This document shows, one piece after another, positions 1 to 7,841 of a stretch of 64,000 nt of DNA (its first letter is position 1; each line of letters starts with the position of its first letter). The stretch covers positions 62,001 through 126,000 of the forward strand of contig NZ_PIPI01000001.1 in assembly GCF_003987315.1 (NCBI RefSeq), written 5' to 3'. Position numbers and translations under genes: made by a program. The notes beneath the pieces are model-generated. The model made no database searches and was not told the DNA's origin. It was given only the letters and a program-made list of their open reading frames with translations. The stretch comes from Aliidiomarina haloalkalitolerans (GTDB lineage: Bacteria; Pseudomonadota; Gammaproteobacteria; Enterobacterales; Alteromonadaceae).

Positions 1-27
1 CCACTAACGCGCAGGGGCAGCGGCAAG

Positions 28-531
28 GTGAGTAGCGAAAAACCGAATGCCGCAGCGTTTTGGCAAACTAAGTCACTGCCAGACATGACACCGCAAGAGT
101 GGGAGTCGCTGTGTGATGGCTGTGGCAAGTGCTGTTTACATAAGCTGTTAGACGAGCGCGATGACCTGCCGGAAGACGCGCCTATGCAGCTTGGCGAAGA
201 TTTACATTACACCCACGTTGCGTGCAAACTCCTGAATACCGAGCAGGGCGGCTGTCGTCATTACCCGATTCGCCATCGCTTTGTGCCCGGTTGTGTGCAG
301 CTCACTGCTGATGACCTCGACAGCATTCATTACATGCCGCCAAGTTGCGCTTATCGGCGCTTACACGAAGGCCGCGGTTTACCAAGTTGGCACCCCTTGT
401 TACATGATGGTTCGCGGGCAGCGATGGAAGCAGCCGGAATGGCAGTTACAGGTTATCCCGTAACCAGTGATGAACGGGATGAGCCAAGCGAAGCGACCAT
501 TGTGACTTGGCCGCTGCACGACTGTGATTAA
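28..531 (+). CDS. YcgN-type cysteine-cluster protein (UPF0260)
   Basis: A 167-residue protein with the C-x2-C-x2-CC cluster of the YcgN/YkgJ family near the N terminus (Cys29, Cys32, Cys35, Cys36) and further cysteines later. Family members are thought to bind zinc or an iron-sulfur centre through these cysteines; the cellular role is not established. The start is a GTG with a purine-rich stretch upstream. The same frame stays open to the window edge, so a start further upstream cannot be excluded. Another frame ends in TAG at 33-35, so an upstream gene may overlap this start by 8 nt. No signal peptide or membrane segment is seen. Confidence 0.85.
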   Translation: MSSEKPNAAAFWQTKSLPDMTPQEWESLCDGCGKCCLHKLLDERDDLPEDAPMQLGEDLHYTHVACKLLNTEQGGCRHYPIRHRFVPGCVQLTADDLDSIHYMPPSCAYRRLHEGRGLPSWHPLLHDGSRAAMEAAGMAVTGYPVTSDERDEPSEATIVTWPLHDCD

Positions 532-537
532 GTTTGG

Positions 538-1080
538 TTAAATTCGCCGAGTTGCGAACAAACGCGCCGCTATCACGACAACGGCTAGGCCAAGAAAAAT
601 ACTAAAAATAATCTGCATCCACTCGGGCATATTCAGGCCGAATAAACGCCAACCGTCATCACCACACATGCCAGTAATGGCAAACACACTCGGTAACCAT
701 TCATGCAAAGGCGCCCAACTGGGGAAGTTCGGATAAGCAGAACAGCTGGTAAACAACGGGTTTGCTTCGCGCTGAAACCATAAATGGTAGTTAGCAGACG
801 ACAAGCCCGCCCAAGCGCTGCCAATCCAGCCCGTAAAGGCCACAAGACGTACCGCAAAATATTGCGGTGCCGCAGCGCCTAGCCACGCAAACAACGCGAT
901 ACCAATCATGGCGGTGCGTTGGTAAATACATTGCTCACAGGGGTTTTGCTCGTTGACGTGCTGCATGTACAACGCGGTTAACACCAAGCCTGTCGCAGCC
1001 GCAGCTAAGAGCAGCCAAGGCCAACGTTTTTGCGGCCATGAGCCTAAATGTTCGAGAATTGATTTCGAGTTGATGTTCAT
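538..1080 (-). CDS. dsbB: Disulfide bond formation protein DsbB
   Basis: Inner-membrane quinone reductase that reoxidises periplasmic DsbA and passes electrons to ubiquinone. The 180-residue protein has four hydrophobic segments. The first periplasmic loop carries the CxxC pair (Cys48 and Cys51 in PCEQC) and the second loop the other redox pair (Cys113 and Cys139), the family layout. Length matches the usual 170-180. It is divergent from fadR with about 140 bp between; the dsbB/fadR neighbourhood is also seen in enterics, where nhaB lies between. The stop lies a few bases from the convergent ycgN-type gene. Identification is secure. Confidence 0.95.
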   Translation of the reverse strand: MNINSKSILEHLGSWPQKRWPWLLLAAAATGLVLTALYMQHVNEQNPCEQCIYQRTAMIGIALFAWLGAAAPQYFAVRLVAFTGWIGSAWAGLSSANYHLWFQREANPLFTSCSAYPNFPSWAPLHEWLPSVFAITGMCGDDGWRLFGLNMPEWMQIIFSIFLGLAVVVIAARLFATRRI

Positions 1081-1136
1081 ATCTGTAATCTTCGTTAAGA
1101 AACTCAGTGGCGATTAATTGAAACATGCTATCATAA

Positions 1137-1153
1137 AACTTGTCCGACCATTG
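1137..1153 (+). promoter_or_regulatory. Candidate FadR operator upstream of fadR
   Basis: The 17-mer AACTTGTCCGACCATTG matches the known FadR operator (AACTGGTCNGACCAGTT type) at 13 of 16 specified positions, including the TCnGACCA core. It lies about 66 bp before the fadR ATG in the dsbB-fadR intergenic region, so it could serve fadR autoregulation or dsbB. Seen: the match. Inferred: function. Confidence 0.5.
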
Positions 1154-1218
1154 TGAGCAAGTTACAATCCGATATTGCCCTTAATGTATTCTGAAATTTG
1201 TAGCAAAGAAAGGCACTT

Positions 1219-1929
1219 ATGTTTATTAAAGCAAAAAGTCCTGCAGGGTTTGCAGAGGAATTTATCGTAAAGTCGATCTGGAAAGGTGACTTTGCGCCGG
1301 GCTCGATCCTGCCGGCTGAACGTGAGTTGTCTGAACTCATCGGCGTGACGCGTACCACATTACGTGAAGTATTACAGCGCTTGGCGCGCGACGGCTGGTT
1401 GACAATTCAACACGGCAAGCCAACTCGGGTGAACAACTTTTGGGAAACCTCAGGTTTGAATATTCTCGAAACGCTTGCGCGTCTTGACGAAGAAGGTATG
1501 CCGGATTTAGTTGACCATTTATTGTCAGCGCGCACGAATATCAGTGCGATTTATATCCGCCAAGCCATTCGCCACAATCCTGAGCGCGCCGCAGAAGTAT
1601 TGCGTGCAGCCCAAACCTTAGAAGACAGTCCCAAGGCGTTCGCCGATTTTGACTATCAACTCAACCACGAATTGGCACTTGCCTCTGGCAATCCGATTTA
1701 TGTACTGGTATTAAATGGGTTCAAGGGACTGTATGCGCGCATTGGCCAATTTTACTTTTCTGAAAGTAAAGGCCGTGAGCTTGCACGTAATTACTATGAA
1801 GAGCTTTTAAAGTTGGTTGAAGCGAAAGACTATAATGGCGCACTCGGTTTAGTCCGTCAGTATGGTTATGACTCGGCCGCAATTTGGAAAGATCTTCGCG
1901 ACTCAATTCCTGAGAATCTTGTCGACTAG
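1219..1929 (+). CDS. fadR: Fatty acid metabolism regulator FadR
   Basis: GntR-family transcription factor which, in the characterised family, represses beta-oxidation genes and activates unsaturated fatty acid synthesis; long-chain acyl-CoA releases it from DNA. The 236 residues (E. coli 239) comprise an N-terminal winged helix (roughly residues 9-70, with the recognition region [18 protein letters not shown]) and a C-terminal all-helical acyl-CoA domain. The ATG follows AAAGAAAGG at good spacing. It is divergent from dsbB. A FadR-like operator lies in its own upstream region, suggesting autoregulation. Confidence 0.95.
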   Translation: MFIKAKSPAGFAEEFIVKSIWKGDFAPGSILPAERELSELIGVTRTTLREVLQRLARDGWLTIQHGKPTRVNNFWETSGLNILETLARLDEEGMPDLVDHLLSARTNISAIYIRQAIRHNPERAAEVLRAAQTLEDSPKAFADFDYQLNHELALASGNPIYVLVLNGFKGLYARIGQFYFSESKGRELARNYYEELLKLVEAKDYNGALGLVRQYGYDSAAIWKDLRDSIPENLVD

Positions 1930-1978
1930 CACGTCTGATTAGTCATCGTGCGACTCGACCAACAACAAGAGACGCACG

Positions 1979-4024
1979 ATGCTAACCATAAAAAAAACCT
2001 GTCTTTATTCCGCAACAGTGGCTGTAGCGACATTAACTGCCGCAGCTTCTGCTTGGGCCGAAACATCTCGGCCTGCACTGCAATATGATGATGTTTTCCT
2101 ACTTGAATTCGCCTCGGATCCTGCTCCGCGCCCACAGTCCGCGGACATTGTCTTTGTGCGTAACTGGATGGATCGGCAAACCGATCGCCGCCGCTCACGT
2201 CTATGGCAAATGCAGGAAGACGGCAGCCAGCTACAACCGCTAACCCCATTAGAACAAAATGCGAGCCAACCGGTATGGTCTCCGGACGGATCGCGTCTGG
2301 CTTATAATGCCGATGGTCAATTGCACATGTATTGGGCCGACTCTGGCCGAAGTGGGCAACTTAGCCAACTGCCGAGTAGTCCGAGTAATGTCAGTTGGTC
2401 ACCGGACGGTGAATGGTTGGCATTTATTATGTTCACCCCAGAGCAACGTTCAGCACCGGTGAGTTTGCCCGGCAAGCCACCTGGAGCGACTTGGGCTGAA
2501 GCACCAATTTACATCGACAGTCGTCAGTATCGAGCGGATGGCGCGGGCTATTTACCCGCCGGCTATCGCCATATTTACCTGATGGCCGCTGACGGCGGCA
2601 CGCCGATTCAATTAACTAGCGGTGCGTATCATCATTCTGGCCCTTTATCTTGGGCGCCAGACGGCAGCGCACTGTACTTTTCCGCTAACCGCCGTGAAGA
2701 CGAGCATAAGCAGCCGTTAAATAGCGAAATTTATCGTTTAGATATTGAATCGCGGGCGATTACCCAACTGACCGATCGCTATGGCCCGGATAACAATCCG
2801 CGCTTATCACCGAACGGCGAATGGATTGCGTTCACGGGTGTCGATGACCGTAAACTGGCTCATCAGAACCATGGTTTATATGTCATGCGTCGTGACGGCT
2901 CAGGTGTGCGCAGCTTAACGGCAGATTTAGACCAACATATTAGTGGCTTTGAATGGGCACCGAATGGCAATGGCTTGTTTATTAACTATGACGACCGCGG
3001 CGCTGGCAAAATTGCCTATCAGCCATTGCAAGGTGAGCGGCGCGTGCTCACCGATGACCTTGGCGGGCTCGCCTATAGTCGGCCGTATTCGGGTGGCCAG
3101 TTTGCCGTGCTTGACAACCAGCGCGTGGTTTACACCCAAGCCAGTACACAGCGACCGGCTGAACTTGCGGTCGTGACCATGAATGGCACCGGTAGCCAAT
3201 TAACCCATTTGAACCGCGACTTACTGCGCAAACGGGCGCCTGGAAAGGTAGAAGAAATCTGGTATTCATCGTCAGTGGATAATCGCGACATTCATGGCTG
3301 GATTATTTACCCACCGAACTTCGATGCGAGCAAAAAGTACCCGCTGATTTTGGAAATTCACGGTGGACCGCACACGGCCTATGGCCCTTACTTTGCCATG
3401 GAGCTACAACTGATGGCAGCGCAGGGTTATGTGGTGTTGTATACCAACCCACGTGGGTCGACTAGTTATGGTGAAGACTTCGCCAACTTGATTCATCACA
3501 ATTACCCCAGTCATGATTACGACGACCTGATGGATGGCGTTGATGCCGTGATTGCGAAGGGCTTTATTAACGAAGACGAGTTGTTTATTACCGGCGGCAG
3601 TGGCGGTGGGGTGCTAACCACTTGGTCGATTGGCCATACGGACCGCTTCCGTGCAGCAGCTGCGATTAACCCAGTAATTAATTGGTATAGCTTTGTGCTC
3701 AATGCCGACATGTATAACTACTTCAGTCAGTATTGGTTCCCAGACTTGCCATGGGAAAATCCAGAGCATTACTTAAAGCACTCGCCAATTTCTTATGTGG
3801 GTAACGTCAACACGCCAACCTTGTTGTTCACGGGTGAGGCCGACCATCGGACACCGATTTCGGAAACCGAGCAGTATTATCAGGCGCTGCAGCTGCGTGG
3901 TGTCGACACCGCTATGGTGCGGGTACCGGGTGCGTCGCATGCGCTGCACACACGGCCAAGTAACCACATGGCAAAACCGGCTTATGTGATTTATTGGTTC
4001 GAGAAGTATCGGAATAAAGATTAA
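1979..4024 (+). CDS. Secreted S9-family prolyl-oligopeptidase-type serine peptidase
   Basis: A 681-residue exported peptidase. The N terminus is a signal peptide (lysines, hydrophobic core, cleavage after an AxA near residue 27). Residues about 70-400 hold beta-propeller repeats, seen as recurring WSPDG, WAPDG and SPNG motifs. The C-terminal alpha/beta hydrolase domain has a full triad: Ser541 in GGSGGG, Asp622 in GEADHRTP, His654 in GASHALH. Most relatives have GGSYGG at the nucleophile elbow; here the Tyr is Gly. The family cleaves short peptides, often as dipeptidyl or acylaminoacyl peptidases; exact specificity cannot be read. It stands alone, 49 bp after fadR, and ends at a strong bidirectional hairpin. 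Confidence 0.9.
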   Translation: MLTIKKTCLYSATVAVATLTAAASAWAETSRPALQYDDVFLLEFASDPAPRPQSADIVFVRNWMDRQTDRRRSRLWQMQEDGSQLQPLTPLEQNASQPVWSPDGSRLAYNADGQLHMYWADSGRSGQLSQLPSSPSNVSWSPDGEWLAFIMFTPEQRSAPVSLPGKPPGATWAEAPIYIDSRQYRADGAGYLPAGYRHIYLMAADGGTPIQLTSGAYHHSGPLSWAPDGSALYFSANRREDEHKQPLNSEIYRLDIESRAITQLTDRYGPDNNPRLSPNGEWIAFTGVDDRKLAHQNHGLYVMRRDGSGVRSLTADLDQHISGFEWAPNGNGLFINYDDRGAGKIAYQPLQGERRVLTDDLGGLAYSRPYSGGQFAVLDNQRVVYTQASTQRPAELAVVTMNGTGSQLTHLNRDLLRKRAPGKVEEIWYSSSVDNRDIHGWIIYPPNFDASKKYPLILEIHGGPHTAYGPYFAMELQLMAAQGYVVLYTNPRGSTSYGEDFANLIHHNYPSHDYDDLMDGVDAVIAKGFINEDELFITGGSGGGVLTTWSIGHTDRFRAAAAINPVINWYSFVLNADMYNYFSQYWFPDLPWENPEHYLKHSPISYVGNVNTPTLLFTGEADHRTPISETEQYYQALQLRGVDTAMVRVPGASHALHTRPSNHMAKPAYVIYWFEKYRNKD

Positions 4025-4046
4025 ACGCAGGTGAGAGTTCACCATT

Positions 4047-4078
4047 AAAAAAGGCACTGTCGATGACAGTGCCTTTTG
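4047..4078. terminator. Bidirectional terminator between S9 peptidase and sodB
   Basis: A 14-bp stem (left arm AAAAAGGCACTGTC, triplet loop GAT) with A-rich left and T-rich right flanks. It lies between convergent genes, so it can stop transcription from both sides. Confidence 0.9.
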
Positions 4079-4101
4079 TTTGGGAGGTTTAAAACTGCGA
4101 A

Positions 4102-4683
4102 TTAACCGAAGTTTTTGCTCGCGAATTCCCAGTTAACTAACGCCCAGAAGCCGTCCATGTATTTTGGACGTGCGTTGCGATAGTCGATGTAGTAAGCGTG
4201 TTCCCACAGGTCAACAGTCAATACTGGCGTCAAGCTGCTGTCAGTCAGTGGCGTTGCCGCGTTGCTGGTGTTGACGATGTCGAGGCTGCCGTCAGACTTC
4301 TTCACTAACCAAGTCCAGCTTGAACCAAAGTTGTTGATAGCGCTGGTGGCGAAGGCTTCTTTAAACTTGTCGAAAGAGCCCCACTTGGCGTTGATCGCGT
4401 CAGCTAAAGCGCCTGTTGGCTCACCGCCACCATTTGGGCTTAAGCAATGCCAGTAGAACGTGTGGTTCCATACCTGTGCTGCGTTGTTGAACACACCGCC
4501 ACTTGAAGTTTTCACGATCTCTTCAAGTGATTTACCCGCGAACTCAGAACCTTCAACCAAACCGTTGAGCTTGTCGACATACGTTTGGTGATGCTTGCCA
4601 TAATGATACTCAAGCGTTTCAGCAGAAATGTGTGGCTCAAGTGCATTTTTCTCATAAGGCAGTGCAGGTAATTCAAAAGCCAT
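4102..4683 (-). CDS. sodB: Superoxide dismutase [Fe]
   Basis: Cytoplasmic superoxide dismutase converting superoxide to oxygen and peroxide. The 193-residue length is standard. Metal ligands are visible: His27 in the LEYHYGKHH helix, a second His in WNHTFYW, and Asp and His in the [12 protein letters not shown] motif. The Gln within NNAAQVWNH and the overall pattern point to the iron type. I chose the ATG at 4683 ([12 protein letters not shown]), which has GGAGAA 7 nt upstream; an ATG 15 nt earlier would bury that site inside the gene. It is monocistronic, facing the S9 peptidase terminator and divergent from grxD. Confidence 0.95.
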   Translation of the reverse strand: MAFELPALPYEKNALEPHISAETLEYHYGKHHQTYVDKLNGLVEGSEFAGKSLEEIVKTSSGGVFNNAAQVWNHTFYWHCLSPNGGGEPTGALADAINAKWGSFDKFKEAFATSAINNFGSSWTWLVKKSDGSLDIVNTSNAATPLTDSSLTPVLTVDLWEHAYYIDYRNARPKYMDGFWALVNWEFASKNFG

Positions 4684-4762
4684 AATGTGCTTCTCCATTG
4701 GTTGTCATGTGGCGACACTAGCAAAAGAAATTGAGATGGACGCTAATGTCAAAGATCGATTC

Positions 4763-4789
4763 ATTATAGCGGACTTCATTGGAAATGAA
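4763..4789 (-). promoter_or_regulatory. sodB promoter with overlapping inverted repeat
   Basis: On the minus strand a perfect TATAAT (4768-4763) lies about 80 bp before sodB. Where the -35 box should be is a 6-3-6 inverted repeat, TTCATTGGAAATGAA (4775-4789). A weak -35 plus a palindrome at that place suggests a regulated promoter; the regulator is not identified. Confidence 0.5.
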
Positions 4790-4962
4790 ATGCTTTCGCC
4801 GCTCTGTTCTATATACATGGAGGTAGTCCATTTGGATTTCAAGGGGTAGAAGTTGATAGAATTACTCAGGAATTTCGGTTGGGGCTTCAACCCGATTTTC
4901 TAGCTGTGATACAATAGCGTTTTGTTAATGAGTTTATTGACCTTGGTGTCGAGGAGTTTTTC

Positions 4963-5328
4963 ATGCAAGAGAACCAAACTGAACAGAATTTAGATACAGA
5001 AACTCGGATCCGTCAGCAAATCGCTGAGAATCCAGTGTTGTTGTACATGAAAGGCTCTCCTAAACTTCCAAGCTGCGGTTTTTCGGCGCAAGCATCGCAA
5101 GCTCTGATGGCCTGTGGAAAACCGTTTGCTTATGTCGACATTTTGCAAAACCCAGACATTCGTGCTGAATTGCCAAAAATTGCCAACTGGCCAACGTTCC
5201 CGCAATTATGGGTGAACGGCGAGTTAATCGGCGGCTGTGACATTATTCTCGAAATGTTCCAACAAGGCGAGTTGCAGCCACTCATTGCTGAAGCTTCACC
5301 GGAAGTTGATGAAAAAGAAAGCAATTAA
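4963..5328 (+). CDS. grxD: Monothiol glutaredoxin GrxD (Grx4)
   Basis: Small cytoplasmic monothiol glutaredoxin that binds and transfers [2Fe-2S] clusters, often with BolA partners. The 121-residue protein has the CGFS active site (Cys38) after the KGSP segment, plus the WPTFPQLWVNGELIGGCD region that forms the glutathione site. It is slightly longer than the E. coli protein because of an N-terminal extension. An AGGAG precedes the ATG. It is divergent from sodB and followed by a peroxiredoxin, making a small oxidative-stress and iron-sulfur neighbourhood. Confidence 0.95.
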   Translation: MQENQTEQNLDTETRIRQQIAENPVLLYMKGSPKLPSCGFSAQASQALMACGKPFAYVDILQNPDIRAELPKIANWPTFPQLWVNGELIGGCDIILEMFQQGELQPLIAEASPEVDEKESN

Positions 5329-5389
5329 CCTTCCTTAGGGTTGAAAAGTTTTTTTTCAGCCCCATCATAGTCACGAACCAATTGAATCG

Positions 5390-5430
5390 AGCCAGCTAGG
5401 CGGGAAACTTTCTAGCTGGCTTGTTTTTAT
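5390..5430 (+). terminator. Terminator-like hairpin between grxD and peroxiredoxin gene
   Basis: Stem AGCCAGCTAG/CTAGCTGGCT (5390-5399 and 5412-5421) followed by TGTTTTTAT. It ends only about 25 nt before the peroxiredoxin ATG, so it either ends grxD transcription or sits in the leader of the next gene. Confidence 0.75.
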
Positions 5431-5454
5431 ATTAACTATTAATCGGAGAGAACA

Positions 5455-6060
5455 ATGGCTGTACTAGTAGGTCGTCAAGCCCCTGATTTTACTGCTGCCG
5501 CAGTATTGGGTAATGGTGAGATTGTTGAAAACTTCACGCTGAGCGAGCACATCAAAGGTAAAAAAGCGGTTCTGTTTTTCTACCCACTGGACTTCACTTT
5601 TGTTTGTCCTTCTGAGCTGATTGCATTCGACAAGCGTTTAGCAGAATTCGAAAGCCGTGGCGTACAAGTTATCGGTGTTTCTATCGATTCTCAGTTTTCA
5701 CACCATGCTTGGCGTGCAATGCCAGTGGACAAAGGTGGTATTGGTGAAGTGAAATACCCATTGGTCGCTGACGTGAAGCACGAAATTTGTAAAGCATACG
5801 ACGTTGAGCACCCAGAAGCGGGCGTCGCTTTCCGTGGTTCTTTCTTAATTGACGAAGACGGTTTAGTGCGTCACCAAGTCGTCAACGACCTGCCACTTGG
5901 TCGTAACGTTGACGAAATGCTGCGCATGGTTGACGCTTTAGCGTTCCACCAAGAGCACGGCGAAGTATGTCCAGCGGGTTGGACTGCTGGTCAAGAAGGT
6001 ATGAAAGCAGATGCCAAAGGCGTTGCTGACTACCTGTCAAAGAACAGCGATAAACTGTAA
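5455..6060 (+). CDS. Typical 2-Cys peroxiredoxin (AhpC/TSA family)
   Basis: Thiol peroxidase reducing hydrogen peroxide and organic hydroperoxides, normally recycled by thioredoxin or AhpF. The 201 residues show the peroxidatic Cys51 in the DFTFVCPSE motif and the resolving Cys172 in EVCPAGW. The GG(L/I)G motif linked to overoxidation sensitivity in other members is present as GGIG; the C-terminal YF motif appears as YL. A strong GGAGAG precedes the ATG. No ahpF is nearby, so thioredoxin is the likely reductant (inference). It is monocistronic or partly read through from grxD. Confidence 0.95.
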   Translation: MAVLVGRQAPDFTAAAVLGNGEIVENFTLSEHIKGKKAVLFFYPLDFTFVCPSELIAFDKRLAEFESRGVQVIGVSIDSQFSHHAWRAMPVDKGGIGEVKYPLVADVKHEICKAYDVEHPEAGVAFRGSFLIDEDGLVRHQVVNDLPLGRNVDEMLRMVDALAFHQEHGEVCPAGWTAGQEGMKADAKGVADYLSKNSDKL

Positions 6061-6073
6061 GTCGCGGTTTTCT

Positions 6074-6099
6074 AACCGAGTACTGTAACCGAGTACTGA
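6074..6099 (+). repeat. Short tandem duplication after peroxiredoxin gene
   Basis: Two adjacent 13-bp copies of AACCGAGTACTG(T/A). This looks like a simple local duplication in the 3' untranslated region, just before the terminator. Confidence 0.8.
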
Positions 6100-6105
6100 A
6101 CAGTC

Positions 6106-6135
6106 AAAACCCAGTCCTTCGTGGCTGGGTTTTTT
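6106..6135 (+). terminator. Terminator of peroxiredoxin gene
   Basis: AAAACCCAG and CTGGGTTTTTT arms around a TTCG-containing loop, ending in a T run; a standard intrinsic terminator. Confidence 0.85.
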
Positions 6136-6177
6136 GATCAGGCTTTGCGCAAGGTCAAAGTTTCAACAACTTAGCAG

Positions 6178-6195
6178 ATTGTCGACAATTATAAT
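6178..6195 (+). promoter_or_regulatory. prp promoter -10 with abutting palindromic operator
   Basis: Perfect 12-bp palindrome ATTGTCGACAAT (6178-6189), directly followed by a perfect TATAAT (6190-6195). A repressor on the palindrome would occupy the spacer between -35 and -10. The shape fits operators of GntR/FCD regulators (TTGTnnACAA type). Confidence 0.7.
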
Positions 6196-6252
6196 TTAAT
6201 ATCGCCTTGAAGTTGGCTAAATTCCCATCTAAAATTGGTTTTCCATTTTTGC

Positions 6253-6262
6253 TGTCGACAAT
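6253..6262 (+). promoter_or_regulatory. Second operator-like palindrome before the prp regulator
   Basis: TGTCGACAAT repeats the core of the palindrome 73 bp upstream (TGTCGACA is perfectly self-complementary). It lies three bases before the regulator ATG, so binding here could also block elongation or translation. Confidence 0.6.
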
Positions 6263-6265
6263 TTT

Positions 6266-6946
6266 ATGATTCAAAGTCCCGTTTGGCGTTCACCAATTAC
6301 AGCATCCGATCGCGTTTTAGCGGAAATTCAACAAGCTATCGTAGCGGGTGAAATTCCGGCTGGCAGTAAGATCAGTGAGCCTGAACTTGCGCGCCGTTTT
6401 GCGGTGAGCCGAGCGCCACTACGTGAAGCATTGGCGCGACTCGAGCGTTGTCATTTAATTGAGCGCACCCCGAACGCAGGAGCCCGCGTGGTGACCCTGT
6501 CGACGGCTGGGCTGCGTTCCTTGTATGAGATTCGCGAAGAGCTCGAGGGCTTGGCCTGTCGCCTCGCAGCAGAGCACATGGCCGATGATGAAATTGCCGA
6601 CATGCGCCGCTTACTCGACCAACACCTGCAAGAGCAGCGGGTGCGGGAAGGTGAGAGCTATTACCAAGAAGCCGGCGACTTAGACTTTCATTACCGGATT
6701 ATTTTTGGCAGCAAAAATCAGTATTTGATTAATATTCTTTGCGATGAGCTGTACTACTTGATGCGTATGTATCGCGTCCAGCTTGGCATGAACGGACCGC
6801 GGGTGTCGCGAGCCTTTGACGAACACAAGGCAATTATCCAAGCGATTGCGAATCGCGATGGTGAACTTGCTGATTTATTGATGCGCCGGCACATTGCCGC
6901 GTCGCGTCGTCATATTGAAATACAATTGCAACAGATGGGGAAGTAA
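6266..6946 (+). CDS. GntR/FCD-family regulator of the prp (methylcitrate) operon
   Basis: A 226-residue transcription factor with an N-terminal winged helix (residues about 15-75; recognition stretch [16 protein letters not shown]) and a C-terminal FCD ligand domain (from about residue 85; the metal-site signature includes DxxFH in DLDFHYRII and a later HxxI in DEHKAII). It is the first gene of the prp cluster and stops one base before prpB ATG, so it is cotranscribed and almost surely controls the operon; methylcitrate-cycle intermediates are the expected signals (inference). No good ribosome site is seen before the ATG. Enterics instead use a sigma54-type PrpR. Confidence 0.9.
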   Translation: MIQSPVWRSPITASDRVLAEIQQAIVAGEIPAGSKISEPELARRFAVSRAPLREALARLERCHLIERTPNAGARVVTLSTAGLRSLYEIREELEGLACRLAAEHMADDEIADMRRLLDQHLQEQRVREGESYYQEAGDLDFHYRIIFGSKNQYLINILCDELYYLMRMYRVQLGMNGPRVSRAFDEHKAIIQAIANRDGELADLLMRRHIAASRRHIEIQLQQMGK

Positions 6947-6947
6947 C

Positions 6948-7829
6948 ATGACACAAATGCACAGTGCTGGCGCCAAATTACGCCAAGCGATTCAGTCAGA
7001 AAAGCCATTACAAATCGTTGGTACGATTAATGCGTACACCGCCATGATGGCCGAGCGAGTTGGTCACAAAGCGCTTTACTTGTCAGGTGCTGGTGTGGCG
7101 AACGCCTCATTTGGTTTACCTGACTTGGGCATGACTTCTCTGAATGACGTCTGCGAAGACATTCGCCGAATTACTGGTGCAACTGACGTGCCTTTATTAG
7201 TTGACGCGGATACCGGTTGGGGTGGTGCATTTAACATTGCCCGGACCGTGAAAGAAATGACCCGCGCTGGTGCAGCTGGTTTTCACATTGAAGACCAAGT
7301 TGCGCAAAAACGCTGTGGTCACCGCCCAAATAAAGAAATTGTGTCACAAGGTGAAATGGTTGACCGGGTAAAAGCCGCGGTGGATGCCCGTATTGACGAC
7401 CAGTTTTTAATTATGGCGCGCACCGACGCTCTGCAACAAGAAGGTTTAGAAGCCGCCATTGAGCGTGCTCAAGCCTGTGTTGAAGCCGGTGCCGATGCAA
7501 TTTTTGCTGAAGCGGTACACACCTTAGAACAGTATCAAGCGTTTACCAACGCACTGAATGTACCGGTATTGGCGAATATTACTGAGTTTGGTGCTACGCC
7601 ACTATTCAACAAAGATGAGCTCGCTGGCGTCGGCGTAGAAATGGTGTTGTATCCGTTGAGTGCTTTCCGTGCCATGAATAAAGCGGCGCTGAATGTGTAC
7701 GAAAATATTTTGGCGAAGGGAGATCAGAAAGACGTGGTCGAGACCATGCAAACCCGCGCCGAGCTGTATGACTTTTTGAACTATCACTCGTTTGAAGAAA
7801 AATTAGACGCCCTGTTTTCGAAAAAATAA
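6948..7829 (+). CDS. prpB: 2-methylisocitrate lyase
   Basis: Cleaves 2-methylisocitrate to pyruvate and succinate, the last step of the methylcitrate cycle that removes propionyl-CoA. The 293-residue protein has the catalytic KRCGH motif, the metal-binding DADTGWG segment and FHIEDQV, all typical of the isocitrate lyase superfamily. I set the start at the ATG at 6948 ([10 protein letters not shown]), with GGGGA upstream overlapping the regulator stop; an upstream in-frame codon would add 18 residues inside the regulator gene. Second gene of the prp operon, 12 nt before prpC. Confidence 0.97.
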   Translation: MTQMHSAGAKLRQAIQSEKPLQIVGTINAYTAMMAERVGHKALYLSGAGVANASFGLPDLGMTSLNDVCEDIRRITGATDVPLLVDADTGWGGAFNIARTVKEMTRAGAAGFHIEDQVAQKRCGHRPNKEIVSQGEMVDRVKAAVDARIDDQFLIMARTDALQQEGLEAAIERAQACVEAGADAIFAEAVHTLEQYQAFTNALNVPVLANITEFGATPLFNKDELAGVGVEMVLYPLSAFRAMNKAALNVYENILAKGDQKDVVETMQTRAELYDFLNYHSFEEKLDALFSKK

Positions 7830-7841
7830 GAGGAACGAATC

